A stretch of DNA of 18,343 bases from Holophagales bacterium (lineage in GTDB: Bacteria > Acidobacteriota > Holophagae > Holophagales > Holophagaceae), in NCBI GenBank assembly GCA_031281385.1, contig JAITFL010000026.1:1-18343 (forward strand), given 5' to 3'. Each line of letters begins with the position of its first letter. Within the stretch, counting starts at the first letter, position 1. The notes below the pieces were generated by a model. It made no database searches. It worked only from the letters and a program-made list of their open reading frames with translations, and was not told where the DNA came from. Both the position numbers and the translations under genes were made by a program. This document shows positions 1 to 7,113 of the stretch, piece after piece.

Positions 1-485
1 CCAGCACCGCCAAACAGCCCGATCTTGCCGCCCTTCATGAAGGGCTGAAGAAGGTCTATGACCTTGATGCCCGTTTCTAGCACTTCCTTGCCGGTGGAAA
101 GTTCTGCGTACGATGGCGCCTCGCGGTGGATGGGCAAATACTTGTCGGTCTTTATGGGGCCCAATTCGTCCACGGGGTGGCCGACCACATTCATAATGCG
201 CCCCAAGGTGGCGGGGCCCACAGGGACTTTGATGGGGCCGTTGGAATCTGTGACGACCTGGCCCCTCACCATGCCATCGGTGGGCTGCATCGAGACGCAG
301 CGAACGCGCCCCTCGCCCAAGTGCTGCTGCACTTCCAGCGTAACGCTGATCGTTTTGCCTGAAGCATCAACGATGTCGGTCAAAAGCGCGTTGTAAATTT
401 CGGGCAGATAGTTGCCTTCAAACTCTACGTCAACGGCAGGCCCTACTATCGCTATGACGCGGCCTTGGATGTTTTCGTTGGACAT
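1..485 (-). CDS. atpD: F1 ATP synthase beta subunit, N-terminal part (partial)
   Basis: This is the start of the catalytic beta subunit of the F1F0 ATP synthase, which binds and converts ADP and phosphate at the F1 head. About 161 codons are present. The N-terminus ([20 protein letters not shown]) is the standard beta-barrel domain opening, and [19 protein letters not shown] is a family hallmark. The window edge cuts the gene at GLFGGAG, exactly inside the Walker A loop (GGAGVGKT in the family), so the catalytic domain and C-terminus lie outside. The ATG at 483-485 is chosen because an AGAGGT ribosome-binding sequence lies about 8 bases before it. It follows atpG after 27 bases and is the last gene of the operon visible here; atpC would be expected next, outside the window. 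Confidence 0.97.
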   Translation of the reverse strand, partial: MSNENIQGRVIAIVGPAVDVEFEGNYLPEIYNALLTDIVDASGKTISVTLEVQQHLGEGRVRCVSMQPTDGMVRGQVVTDSNGPIKVPVGPATLGRIMNVVGHPVDELGPIKTDKYLPIHREAPSYAELSTGKEVLETGIKVIDLLQPFMKGGKIGLFGGA

Positions 486-512
486 TTAGGGTACCTCTCT
501 AGTCAAATGGGC

Positions 513-1391
513 TTAGGAAGTGGCCGCGCCAGACACGACCTCGATAATTTGGCTCGTGATCGCGGCTTGGCGGACCTTGTTCATATGCAGCGTCAGGCTG
601 TCTATCATGTCGGCGGCGTTGCTGGTTGCTTTGTCCATTGCGGCCATGCGGGCAGCGTGTTCGCTGGTGAAGCTTTCCAGCAGCGCGTGGAAAATTTCGT
701 TTTCTATGTAGTGGGGCAGAAGCTCCCGCAAAACTGTTTCGGGGTCGGGTTCGAGCAGGTGCTCGACTCCACCGCCGCTGCCGCCGGCTGGCCTCTCTGT
801 GGGCGGGAATACCTTTGTCTCCATTGGAGACTGGGAAACCGCTGAATTGAAACGGTTGAAAACCAAATACAGCGCATCTATCTCGCCAGCAATGTACGCT
901 TTTGATGCCCTTTCCGCTATGCCTCTGGCCAGTTTCGTGAAGTCGCTTGGATTCGCCGAATTGGCTTCAAAACTGGTTTTGATGCCAGATTTTCGGGCCC
1001 AGTCGGCGGCGCGCCTTCCTATGACATCGCAGGCAGTAACTTGGCCTGGGCACTGGCGAATAAATGCGTCTGCGGCTTTTAGCAGGCCAGAGTTGAAGCC
1101 GCCGCACAGCCCCTTGTCGCTGGCGATGACCACGATGTGGATGCATTTTTCTTCCCGCGGCGAGAAAAATGCGTGGGCGAGCGAATCGTGCGGTATTGTG
1201 TCAACCGATTCGAAGCGGCCCAGCACTCGCCCGACCATTTCGTGCAGCATGGTGGCGAATGGCCTAAGGGACAGTAGGCGTTCCTGTGATTTCCTTAGCT
1301 TCACTGCAGAAATCATCTTCATGGCCTTTGTCACCTGCTGGGTGTTTTTCACCGAGCGGATTCGGCGGCGGATGTCCTGGAGGGATGCCAT
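513..1391 (-). CDS. atpG: F1 ATP synthase gamma subunit
   Basis: Central rotor shaft of the F1 sector, coupling proton flow to catalysis in alpha3beta3. At 292 residues it has the usual length. Both conserved helices that form the coiled-coil shaft are present: the N-terminal one (MASLQDIRRRIRSVKNTQQV, then TKAMKMISAVKLRKSQ) and the C-terminal one (RMAAMDKATSNAADMI, then NKVRQAAITSQIIEVVSGA). The Rossmann-like middle carries the family signature SDKGLCGGFN. A glycine-rich stretch near residue 205 (PAGGSGGGVEH) is a small loop insertion and looks harmless. The start lies 3 bases after the atpA stop, so translation is probably coupled. Same strand and operon as atpA and atpD. Confidence 0.97.
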   Translation of the reverse strand: MASLQDIRRRIRSVKNTQQVTKAMKMISAVKLRKSQERLLSLRPFATMLHEMVGRVLGRFESVDTIPHDSLAHAFFSPREEKCIHIVVIASDKGLCGGFNSGLLKAADAFIRQCPGQVTACDVIGRRAADWARKSGIKTSFEANSANPSDFTKLARGIAERASKAYIAGEIDALYLVFNRFNSAVSQSPMETKVFPPTERPAGGSGGGVEHLLEPDPETVLRELLPHYIENEIFHALLESFTSEHAARMAAMDKATSNAADMIDSLTLHMNKVRQAAITSQIIEVVSGAATS

Positions 1392-1394
1392 CTT

Positions 1395-2963
1395 TTAGGC
1401 TCCGGCAGACGCGGCCAAGGTCGTTTTGAATTGATCCTTGAACGCCAGTATATTCGTCTTTAGGGGTTCCTCTGCGTCCTTTTGGAGTTGGCCCGAATTT
1501 TTTATATTTTTCAACAGCTCAGGGGCGTGGGCGTCCAAGTACGGAAACAGCTCGGCCTCGAAGCGGTGCAACTCTGGAACTGGGATGTCGTCCAAATAGC
1601 CGTGAGAAGCGGTCCAGATGATGATCACTTGCTTCTCAACCTGCATGGGTTGATATTGCGGCTGCTTCAATATTTCAACCATGCGCTGCCCGCGGTTCAG
1701 TTGGGCCAAAGTGGCTTTGTCCAAGTCGGAACCAAATTGGCTGAAAGCCGCAAGCTCGCGGTACTGGGCCAAATCCAGCTTTAGGGAGCCAGATACCTGC
1801 TTCATGGCTTTTAGCTGGGCGGCGCCGCCGACGCGGCTGACGGATATGCCGACGTTGATCGCTGGGCGGACGTTTGAGTTGAACAAGTCGGCCTCGAGGA
1901 ATAGCTGGCCGTCCGTGATGGAGATGACGTTGGTGGGGATGTACGCGGATATGTCGCCCGCCTGCGTTTCGATTATCGGCAGGGCGGTCATGGAGCCGCC
2001 CCCTCTTTCGGGGCTAAGTTTGGCGGCGCGTTCTAGGAGGCGGCTGTGAAGGTAAAAGACATCGCCCGGGTACGCCTCGCGCCCAGGGGGCCGCCTCATC
2101 AAAAGCGAAATTTCACGGTATGCGGCAGCCTGCTTGGAAAGGTCGTCATATATGCAAAGCGCGTTTTGGCCTGGGTTGTCTTTCCCCGCCGGCTTCCCAT
2201 TTGTGCCATGCCACATAAAGTACTCGCCCATCGCGGCCCCTGCGAATGGTGCCAAATAAAGCATTGGCGCTGATTCTGACGCAGTGGCACTGACAACGAT
2301 GGTGTGCTTCATGGCCCCATGTTCTTCTAGGGCCTTGACCACCTGCATCACGGTTGACCTCTTTTGCCCGATGGCCACATATATGCAGATGATCCCAGAA
2401 TCTTTTTGGTTGATGATTGTGTCTAGGGCGACTGCGGTTTTCCCGGTCTGCCTGTCGCCAATTATTAACTCGCGCTGTCCGCGTCCAATGGGAATTAGCG
2501 CGTCTATCGCCTTCAGCCCGGTCTGCACAGGCTGGTTGACGCTCTTGCGTTCGACTATAGAAGGGGCGATGCGCTCGATGGGGAAGAATGCAGCCGCCTC
2601 GATGGGGCCCTTGTCATCCAGCGGCTGCCCAAGGGGGTTTATGACTCGCCCTATAAAGTTGGGCCCCACGGGGATGCTCATGATGCGCCCCGTGCGCTTG
2701 ACGGTGTCGCCCTCCTTGATGAGGTGGGCTTCGCCCAGCAGGATGATTCCCACATTGTCTTCCTCAAGGTTGAAGGCTAGGCCCATCACGTTGTGGGGCA
2801 GCTCAAGCAATTCGCCCGCCATGGCTTTTTCAAGTCCGTGGGCGCGGGCGATGCCATCGCCAACGCTGATGATGGTGCCGATTTCGCTTATGTCCATTTG
2901 GGCATCGAAGCTCTCAATCTGGCTGCGGATGATGCGGGAAATTTCTTCCGCGCGTATGTCCAT
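1395..2963 (-). CDS. atpA: F1 ATP synthase alpha subunit
   Basis: Non-catalytic nucleotide-binding subunit of F1. It is 522 residues long, close to the family norm of about 500-515. Walker A is visible as GDRQTGKT near residue 170, together with the alpha hallmarks [32 protein letters not shown], the Walker B stretch [11 protein letters not shown], and [16 protein letters not shown]. The N-terminus ([15 protein letters not shown]) is the helix that contacts the delta subunit. The ATG start is supported by a good GGAGGT about 5 bases upstream. It lies 60 bases downstream of atpH, the widest gap inside this operon, and a small inverted repeat sits there. Confidence 0.98.
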   Translation of the reverse strand: MDIRAEEISRIIRSQIESFDAQMDISEIGTIISVGDGIARAHGLEKAMAGELLELPHNVMGLAFNLEEDNVGIILLGEAHLIKEGDTVKRTGRIMSIPVGPNFIGRVINPLGQPLDDKGPIEAAAFFPIERIAPSIVERKSVNQPVQTGLKAIDALIPIGRGQRELIIGDRQTGKTAVALDTIINQKDSGIICIYVAIGQKRSTVMQVVKALEEHGAMKHTIVVSATASESAPMLYLAPFAGAAMGEYFMWHGTNGKPAGKDNPGQNALCIYDDLSKQAAAYREISLLMRRPPGREAYPGDVFYLHSRLLERAAKLSPERGGGSMTALPIIETQAGDISAYIPTNVISITDGQLFLEADLFNSNVRPAINVGISVSRVGGAAQLKAMKQVSGSLKLDLAQYRELAAFSQFGSDLDKATLAQLNRGQRMVEILKQPQYQPMQVEKQVIIIWTASHGYLDDIPVPELHRFEAELFPYLDAHAPELLKNIKNSGQLQKDAEEPLKTNILAFKDQFKTTLAASAGA

Positions 2964-3006
2964 TCATACCTCCAAAAACAACTGAAACACCAAAATACCT
3001 AATGCA

Positions 3007-3028
3007 CCTGATTGCTTGACAAATCAGG
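3007..3028. repeat. Inverted repeat at the atpH-atpA junction
   Basis: A perfect 7-base inverted repeat (CCTGATT at 3007-3013 and AATCAGG at 3022-3028) with an 8-base loop overlaps the atpH stop codon. In the mRNA it would form a small hairpin just before the atpA ribosome-binding site. There is no T-run, so it is not a standard terminator. A role in mRNA processing or in setting subunit ratios is only a guess. Confidence 0.4.
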
Positions 3029-3566
3029 CTGAAAGCAGCTTTTCTTTGAGCAAGCGGAGCCTGCCCTTTAGAGAAGCATCGTAAATGGTTGAGCCAACCT
3101 GAACCTTCAGGCCGCCCAACAGACTTGGATCCTGCTGCATGAAAAAACGCACCCTCTTGCCAGAAACCTTAGAAAAGGATTCGGCCAGCTTATGCGTCTG
3201 CGCTTCCGAAAGCTGCTGCGCCGAAGTGACTTTTGCGGATACGATCCCTTGGTGCGCGTCCACAAGGTCGTTGAAGGCGGTCGCCAAGTCGTAAACCAAG
3301 TTTAGCCTAGCCGCCTTTGCCACCACCACAAAAAACCGCCTGACAGTCTCGCCGGCTCCGGCATGGGCCAAGATTTCATCAAACACTGCCGCCTTTTTGC
3401 TTGGGGGGATCAAGGGGTGCATGCACAGCTTTTCAAGGTCTGGCTGGGACCTTACTAGGCCGATCGTTGAATTTAGCTCATGCTGCAGATCTTGGACGGT
3501 ATTTTGCTTCTCGCCGATTTGCAGCAATGCCTTGGCGTATCTCTGCGCGATTAAGAATTGGCTCAA
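3024..3566 (-). CDS. atpH: F1 ATP synthase delta subunit
   Basis: Stator subunit linking the top of the F1 head to the peripheral b stalk (OSCP family). It is 180 residues long, the normal size. The N-terminal helical domain begins IAQRYAKALLQIGEKQNTVQ, which matches the family opening (ARRYAKALF-like). The C-terminal domain carries the expected 'LLGGLKVQVGSTIYDASLKGRL' type ending, split here as SLLGGLKVQVG and YDASLKGRLRLLKEKL. The start overlaps the stop of the upstream b-subunit gene by four bases (3563-3566), a typical translational coupling in this operon. No oddities were seen. Confidence 0.95.
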   Translation of the reverse strand: MSQFLIAQRYAKALLQIGEKQNTVQDLQHELNSTIGLVRSQPDLEKLCMHPLIPPSKKAAVFDEILAHAGAGETVRRFFVVVAKAARLNLVYDLATAFNDLVDAHQGIVSAKVTSAQQLSEAQTHKLAESFSKVSGKRVRFFMQQDPSLLGGLKVQVGSTIYDASLKGRLRLLKEKLLSA

Positions 3567-4273
3567 TCGGCACCTCCAATTTGCTCTATGGCCAGATCCA
3601 TAACCCGTGCGACATTTTCGCCCTGCATTTGCTGCTGTATGCGCTTTTCAGCGCCCTCAACGGCTAGGTTGGCGATTAGTCCGCGCAGCTCTTTTTCGGC
3701 CAGCCGCCTTTGGTATTCTATCTCCGAGTGGGCAGTGGCGAGTATCTGTTCCGCCTCTTGCCTTGCGGCCTCCAGTATGTGCTGTTTTTCGGCTTCGGCG
3801 TCGGCTTCGGCCTTGGCCATGATGCCTCCAAGCTCAGCTTGAAGCCCCGCCATCTTGGCTTCAAGTTCGCGGATCTGCGCCTCGCCTTCGGCCCTGTCTT
3901 TTTCGCTTTGGGCCAGCTTTGTCTCTATCTCATTGGCCCTAGCCTTGAATGCGGCACCAAGGACGCCCTTGAGCATCCAAATGAGCAGCCCGCAGAAGAT
4001 CAGGACGTTGAGCAGCTTCAGCATGAACTGGGCAGTCGGCCCTAATCGCTTTCCAAAGAGGAAAACGGGTTCCCCGTGGTGGCCGCTGGATTCTTGCGCC
4101 TCGGCTGTGGCTGTGGCATGAACATCGTTTTTTGCGGCATCGCCAGCCTCTTGGCTAGAGGTAATTTTTGTTTGTGCTACGCCATGCTCTTGGGCGGCCA
4201 AACTCTCGGAGTGCTGGGCTGCCAGCGCAATGGTGGCTGCCAAAAAAAGGAAACTTTTAAACAATTTCTGCAT
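3563..4273 (-). CDS. atpF: F0 ATP synthase b subunit with secretory-type N-terminus
   Basis: Peripheral-stalk b subunit that anchors the F1 stator to the membrane. It is 236 residues long, well above the roughly 156 of a classical b subunit. The extra length is N-terminal: residues 1-27 look like a signal peptide (KLFKSFLFLAATIALAAQHSE), followed by about 55 polar residues. The membrane helix follows at about 86-106 (MLKLLNVLIFCGLLIWMLKG), then a long charged coiled coil rich in Ala, Glu and Lys. b subunits with such an N-terminal extension are known in Deltaproteobacteria, which supports the taxonomic guess. It starts 3 bases after the upstream b' gene stop and overlaps atpH by 4 bases. Which of the two b-type genes should be called b and which b' is a judgement. 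Confidence 0.9.
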   Translation of the reverse strand: MQKLFKSFLFLAATIALAAQHSESLAAQEHGVAQTKITSSQEAGDAAKNDVHATATAEAQESSGHHGEPVFLFGKRLGPTAQFMLKLLNVLIFCGLLIWMLKGVLGAAFKARANEIETKLAQSEKDRAEGEAQIRELEAKMAGLQAELGGIMAKAEADAEAEKQHILEAARQEAEQILATAHSEIEYQRRLAEKELRGLIANLAVEGAEKRIQQQMQGENVARVMDLAIEQIGGAD

Positions 4274-4276
4274 TTT

Positions 4277-4792
4277 TCACGCCTGACTTAGCAAATGATG
4301 CGCCATGCTTTCGGCCAGTGCATCCACTTGGGCAATAAGCTCTGATTTGGCTGCCTCCCTTTGGGCGGCCAGTTTCTCGGTTGCGTCTTTCCGTACTGCT
4401 GCCGCATCTTGTCGGGCCTTATCTATCAGCTTAGTTTTTTCGTCCGAAACCGCCGAGGCCAGTGCCTTTCTGCGCTCAAATGCCTGTGTGCGCAGCTCTT
4501 TCAGTTTTTCGGCATAGTCCGCTTGGCGGGCCTCAATGGCCTTTGAAGCATCCAGCTTGGCTTGAGCCCCTGCTTGGATTTCGGCTTCCCTGTCATCCAT
4601 CACCTTCATCAATGGGCGGAAGAAGGCCGATTTTAGGAAAAAGTACAAAACGGCCAAGAGAATGATGACGAACCCGACTTCAAACAGAGTTGGCCTCATG
4701 GGGTCTGGCAGGGAATCTAGAATGCCGCCGCCGGACGGATCCCCGGCCAGCAGTATCGCTGTTCTAAGGCTAACTAGCACGCTTGGCACCAC
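4277..4792 (-). CDS. F0 ATP synthase b'-type subunit
   Basis: Second peripheral-stalk subunit, pairing with the b subunit encoded just downstream as a b/b' heterodimer. The transmembrane helix FEVGFVIILLAVLYFFLKSA is followed by the standard RPLMKVMDDREAEI stretch and then an Ala/Lys/Glu coiled coil to the end. The longest form (171 residues) starts with GTG at 4790-4792, preceded by a GCGGGGGC purine stretch. An ATG at 4697-4699 (MRPTLFEVG) would give about 140 residues, the typical b' size, but has no visible ribosome-binding site. The start is therefore uncertain. This is the first gene of the visible operon; the a and c subunit genes are not upstream, so F0 is split as in several proteobacterial groups. 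Confidence 0.9.
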   Translation of the reverse strand: MVPSVLVSLRTAILLAGDPSGGGILDSLPDPMRPTLFEVGFVIILLAVLYFFLKSAFFRPLMKVMDDREAEIQAGAQAKLDASKAIEARQADYAEKLKELRTQAFERRKALASAVSDEKTKLIDKARQDAAAVRKDATEKLAAQREAAKSELIAQVDALAESMAHHLLSQA

Positions 4793-4823
4793 ATTGCCCC
4801 CGCAGTTTCATTGTAGGATGTTC

Positions 4824-4862
4824 AGCGCAAGACCAAAAAGCAGCACTTTGAGTCTTTGCGCT
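4824..4862 (-). promoter_or_regulatory. Leader hairpin upstream of the ATP synthase operon
   Basis: On the minus strand the 39 bases from 4862 down to 4824 fold back on themselves. AGCGCAAAGAC pairs with GTCTTGCGCT (10 pairs, one bulged base), and inside that CAAAG can pair with the CTTT of CTTTTTG. The hairpin lies about 30 bases before the GTG start and just downstream of a possible -10 element, so it would sit near the 5' end of the operon mRNA. A function in message stability or control is inference. Confidence 0.45.
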
Positions 4863-4868
4863 AAAGAT

Positions 4869-4874
4869 ATTTTA
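4869..4874 (-). promoter_or_regulatory. Possible -10 element of the ATP synthase operon
   Basis: TAAAAT on the minus strand (one mismatch to TATAAT) lies about 80 bases before the operon's first start codon. No convincing -35 box is found at the proper distance, so this is a weak prediction. Confidence 0.25.
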
Positions 4875-4894
4875 GCCGTTTGTAAAGCAAGTTG

Positions 4895-4939
4895 GTGAAA
4901 AAAATTATTCCGCTTTAGCAATTCCTTGATTTTTTTCAC
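4895..4939. repeat. Perfect 11-base inverted repeat with A/T tracts
   Basis: GTGAAAAAAAT (4895-4905) and ATTTTTTTCAC (4929-4939) are exact reverse complements separated by 23 bases. The A7/T7 arms resemble a two-way terminator or an UP-type AT-rich element. No gene is known to end here on either strand, so the role is unclear. Confidence 0.45.
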
Positions 4940-4974
4940 ATAAACCTAGTTGGACGCGGTCGCTGAACCAAATA

Positions 4975-5002
4975 GCCGCCCCAGGCCGAAGGTGGTTTTT
5001 TT
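4975..5002 (+). terminator. Terminator-like hairpin with T-run before the tRNAs
   Basis: GCCGCC (4975-4980) can pair with GGTGGT (4991-4996), with two G-U pairs, and is followed by seven T (4996-5002). It has the shape of an intrinsic terminator on the plus strand, yet no plus-strand gene lies upstream in the window. It may block antisense or read-through transcription, or end an unrecognised small RNA in 4800-4990. Confidence 0.35.
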
Positions 5003-5004
5003 GC

Positions 5005-5036
5005 TTGACATTATGCGTTTCTGCTGAGAACATGAT
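5005..5036 (+). promoter_or_regulatory. Probable promoter of the tRNA pair
   Basis: A perfect TTGACA -35 box (5005-5010) stands about 40 bases before tRNA-Val. The -10 region is poor: CATGAT at 5031-5036 has a long 20-base spacer, and GAACAT at 5028-5033 has the ideal spacer but few matches. Position and the perfect -35 make a tRNA promoter likely. Confidence 0.45.
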
Positions 5037-5049
5037 TATCCTGCGATGC

Positions 5050-5125
5050 GGGCGATTAGCTCAGCCGGTAGAGCGGTTGCTTTACACGCAACATGTCGGC
5101 GGTTCGAGTCCGTCATCGCCCACCA
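5050..5125 (+). tRNA. tRNA-Val (anticodon UAC)
   Basis: A 76-base cloverleaf. The acceptor stem GGGCGAT pairs with ATCGCCC, the discriminator is A, and CCA is encoded (5123-5125). The D-loop has AGCTCAGCCGGTAGAGC, the anticodon stem GTTGC/GCAAC encloses the loop TTTACAC giving anticodon TAC, and the T-arm has GGTTCGAGTCC. It is the first of two tRNAs, 30 bases before tRNA-Asp. Confidence 0.97.
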
Positions 5126-5155
5126 CTGTTTGAAAATTTAGCTTTGAAGTCTTAG

Positions 5156-5232
5156 GGGGCTGTAGCTCAGTTGGTTAGAGTGATGGCCTGTCACGCCATA
5201 GGTCGCGGGTTCGAGTCCCGTCAGCCCCGCCA
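5156..5232 (+). tRNA. tRNA-Asp (anticodon GUC)
   Basis: A 77-base cloverleaf. The acceptor stem GGGGCTG pairs with CAGCCCC, the discriminator is G as expected for aspartate, and CCA is encoded (5230-5232). The anticodon stem ATGGC/GCCAT encloses CTGTCAC, giving GTC; the T-arm is GCGGGTTCGAGTCCCGT. Val-Asp pairs are common in bacteria, and the two are probably cotranscribed. Confidence 0.97.
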
Positions 5233-5287
5233 AGATTATTTGTTGCTCGCGCTGCCAACGCCTTTTCGCATTTTTTGCGCCTTGGCC

Positions 5288-5296
5288 TGATACAAT
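5288..5296 (+). promoter_or_regulatory. Possible extended -10 promoter for the Ig-like/propeller gene
   Basis: TGATACAAT is an extended -10 (TGn plus TACAAT, one mismatch). It lies about 70 bases before the ATG at 5365. No clear -35 box accompanies it. A short hairpin, ACCG-TTT-CGGT at 5314-5324, falls in the predicted leader. Confidence 0.4.
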
Positions 5297-5364
5297 AATG
5301 GTTTGAATGACCTACCGTTTCGGTTGGCACATGACGGGAAGGCTGACGATAGGCGCGGAAACTT

Positions 5365-7011
5365 ATGGAGAAATGCACCAGCTATAAGACCCTAAAAAAT
5401 GCAGCGCTGCTTGCGACGATGCTTGTACTTACTGTCTGCGGTGGCGGAGATGTCATCGTGGATCGCACCATCAGCAGGCCCACCATTGGCGTGACCGATG
5501 TGTCGCTTGACAAAACAGCGATAGTCCTAGCCGTCGGCGGCACGGCGAAGCTGGTGGAAACCGTATCGCCCTCCAGCGCCACCAACAAGTCCGTGACATG
5601 GGCCAGCAGCGATGACTCCGTTGCCTCGGTGAACGCCGGCACAGTTGTGGCGCGTAGCCCGGGCAGCGCGGCGATAACCGCGACAACCCAGGATGGCGGC
5701 AAGCAGGCGAGCTGCGCCGTGACGGTTGTAGCAACGCATGTCCCCGTTTCGAGCGTTTCGTTGGACAAGGCTGCGCTGGCGCTTGCCGTCGGCGGCACGG
5801 CGAAGCTGGTGGAAACCGTATCGCCCTCCAGCGCCACCAACAAGTCCGTGGCATGGGCCAGCAGCGATGACTCCGTTGCCTCGGTGAACGCCGGCACAGT
5901 TGTGGCGCGTAGCCCGGGCAGCGCGGCGATAACCGCGACAACCCAGGATGGCGGGAAGCAGGCGAGCTGCATTGTGACAGTGAGCGCAAAGTACGCAACC
6001 CCCCCAAATGTATATGTGGCAGGTTGGGAAGCAGATGCAGATGGGACGCACCTAGCTACAATATGGAATGGCGCAGCGATGCGACTAGGAGCGGGTGGCA
6101 ACAACGCCGAAGCGCGCTCGGTCTATGTGTCGGGCAGTGATGTGTATGCGGCGGGCTATCAAAGGGATGGATATTCTACCCAGCAGCATGGGAAAACCAT
6201 AGCCGCACTATGGAAAAATGGGGCGATGCAAAGATTGAGCGATGGATACTCAAACGCAGCGGCACTTTCTGTTCGGGTGTCTGGCTCAAACGTATATGTG
6301 TCTGGATATGATGGAGCCTCGTCCGATATTTCCGGCGAAACTGCCTCGCTTGTTCTGTTCAGCTACCGCTCTCGGTTCGGCGCGGAAGCCGTGCTATGGA
6401 AGGACGGCTTCCGCCAGCGGCTGGGTTCTGAAAGATCAACCGATTCCATAGCTTTTTCTGTCCATACATCGGGCGGCGAAGCATATGCGGCTGGCGTTGA
6501 GAGGGATGAAAATGGGGTGCGCTTCGCCACACTATGGAAGGGTACATCATCCATGAGGCTTCCAGTGTCGGGTTTAGGGGCCTGTGCTGGAGCGCTCTAC
6601 GTGTCGGGTTCCGACATTTATGCAGTTGGCTACGAATATCACTGGACGCTGAATGACATGGCCGTAATCTGGAAGAACGGCTCCCCACATAGGCTCACCA
6701 ATGGTAGCCGCTGGGCCTACGCAGAAGATGTTTTTGTGTCAGGTGGTGATGTGTATGTGGCTGGATACGAATTCAACGAGCAAGGATACGCCGTGGCAAC
6801 GCTATGGAAGAATGGCTCACCCCAGCACCTCAGCGATGGAACCTACAGTGCCTTTGCCGTTTCCGTAACAGTTTCAGGCGGCGATGTGTACGTTGCTGGA
6901 AGTGAGAACGTCCAAGGGAGGCGCATAGCTACACTTTGGATAAATGCTACCCACCACCGCTTGAGCGATGGTACCAACAACGCCGAGGCGCATTCCGTCT
7001 TTGTCAAATAG
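5365..7011 (+). CDS. Probable surface lipoprotein or secreted protein: two BIG2 domains plus seven propeller-like repeats
   Basis: A 548-residue protein of unknown specific function. Residues 10-25 form a hydrophobic signal segment ending in LTVC-GGG. Cys25 could be lipidated, though Val before it is atypical of a lipobox. Residues about 43-122 and 128-207 are two Ig-like group 2 (BIG2) domains (VSLDKTAIVLAVGG...TWASSDDSVASV...G.A.ITAT), domains common in bacterial adhesins. From residue 215 to the end there are seven repeats of 40-53 residues: [DN]VYVAGYE, then ATLWKNG, then RLSDG, then SVYVSG. Repeats begin near residues 215, 259, 309, 362, 407, 452 and 497. Seven such four-strand-sized units suggest a seven-bladed beta-propeller, which is inference. 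The gene stands alone between the tRNAs and kdd, with only a weak ribosome-binding sequence. A cell-surface binding role is plausible but unproven. Confidence 0.85.
   Translation: MEKCTSYKTLKNAALLATMLVLTVCGGGDVIVDRTISRPTIGVTDVSLDKTAIVLAVGGTAKLVETVSPSSATNKSVTWASSDDSVASVNAGTVVARSPGSAAITATTQDGGKQASCAVTVVATHVPVSSVSLDKAALALAVGGTAKLVETVSPSSATNKSVAWASSDDSVASVNAGTVVARSPGSAAITATTQDGGKQASCIVTVSAKYATPPNVYVAGWEADADGTHLATIWNGAAMRLGAGGNNAEARSVYVSGSDVYAAGYQRDGYSTQQHGKTIAALWKNGAMQRLSDGYSNAAALSVRVSGSNVYVSGYDGASSDISGETASLVLFSYRSRFGAEAVLWKDGFRQRLGSERSTDSIAFSVHTSGGEAYAAGVERDENGVRFATLWKGTSSMRLPVSGLGACAGALYVSGSDIYAVGYEYHWTLNDMAVIWKNGSPHRLTNGSRWAYAEDVFVSGGDVYVAGYEFNEQGYAVATLWKNGSPQHLSDGTYSAFAVSVTVSGGDVYVAGSENVQGRRIATLWINATHHRLSDGTNNAEAHSVFVK
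5530..5970 (+). repeat. Tandem 186-base repeat encoding the BIG2 domains
   Basis: Bases 5530-5715 and 5785-5970 are direct repeats of 186 bases differing at two positions that I can see (T/A codon change ACA to GCA, and a silent GGC to GGG). The offset is 255 bases, i.e. 85 codons. The linker between the copies (5716-5784) encodes a clearly different sequence from the bases preceding copy one, so only the core is homogenised. This points to recent duplication or gene conversion within the gene. Confidence 0.95.
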
Positions 7012-7113
7012 GAGTTGAACGCAACTTGCATGGCGCACCCATGTATGCGGGCCATGTTGACCTCGGCGGCCATCATGTGGAACAATGTTATTAGATAATT
7101 AAGGAGGCCCCAA

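Noticed and set aside
5175..5378. Minus-strand ORF of 67 codons containing GGADGTRTRDLWRDRP
   Set aside because: It is the antisense of tRNA-Asp. The GADGTRTRDL motif is a well-known artefact of translating tRNA genes in reverse.
5382..6104. Minus-strand ORFs of up to 240 codons opposite the Ig-like domains
   Set aside because: They lie fully antisense to a clear coding gene and are open only because of the repeat composition; no motif is recognisable.
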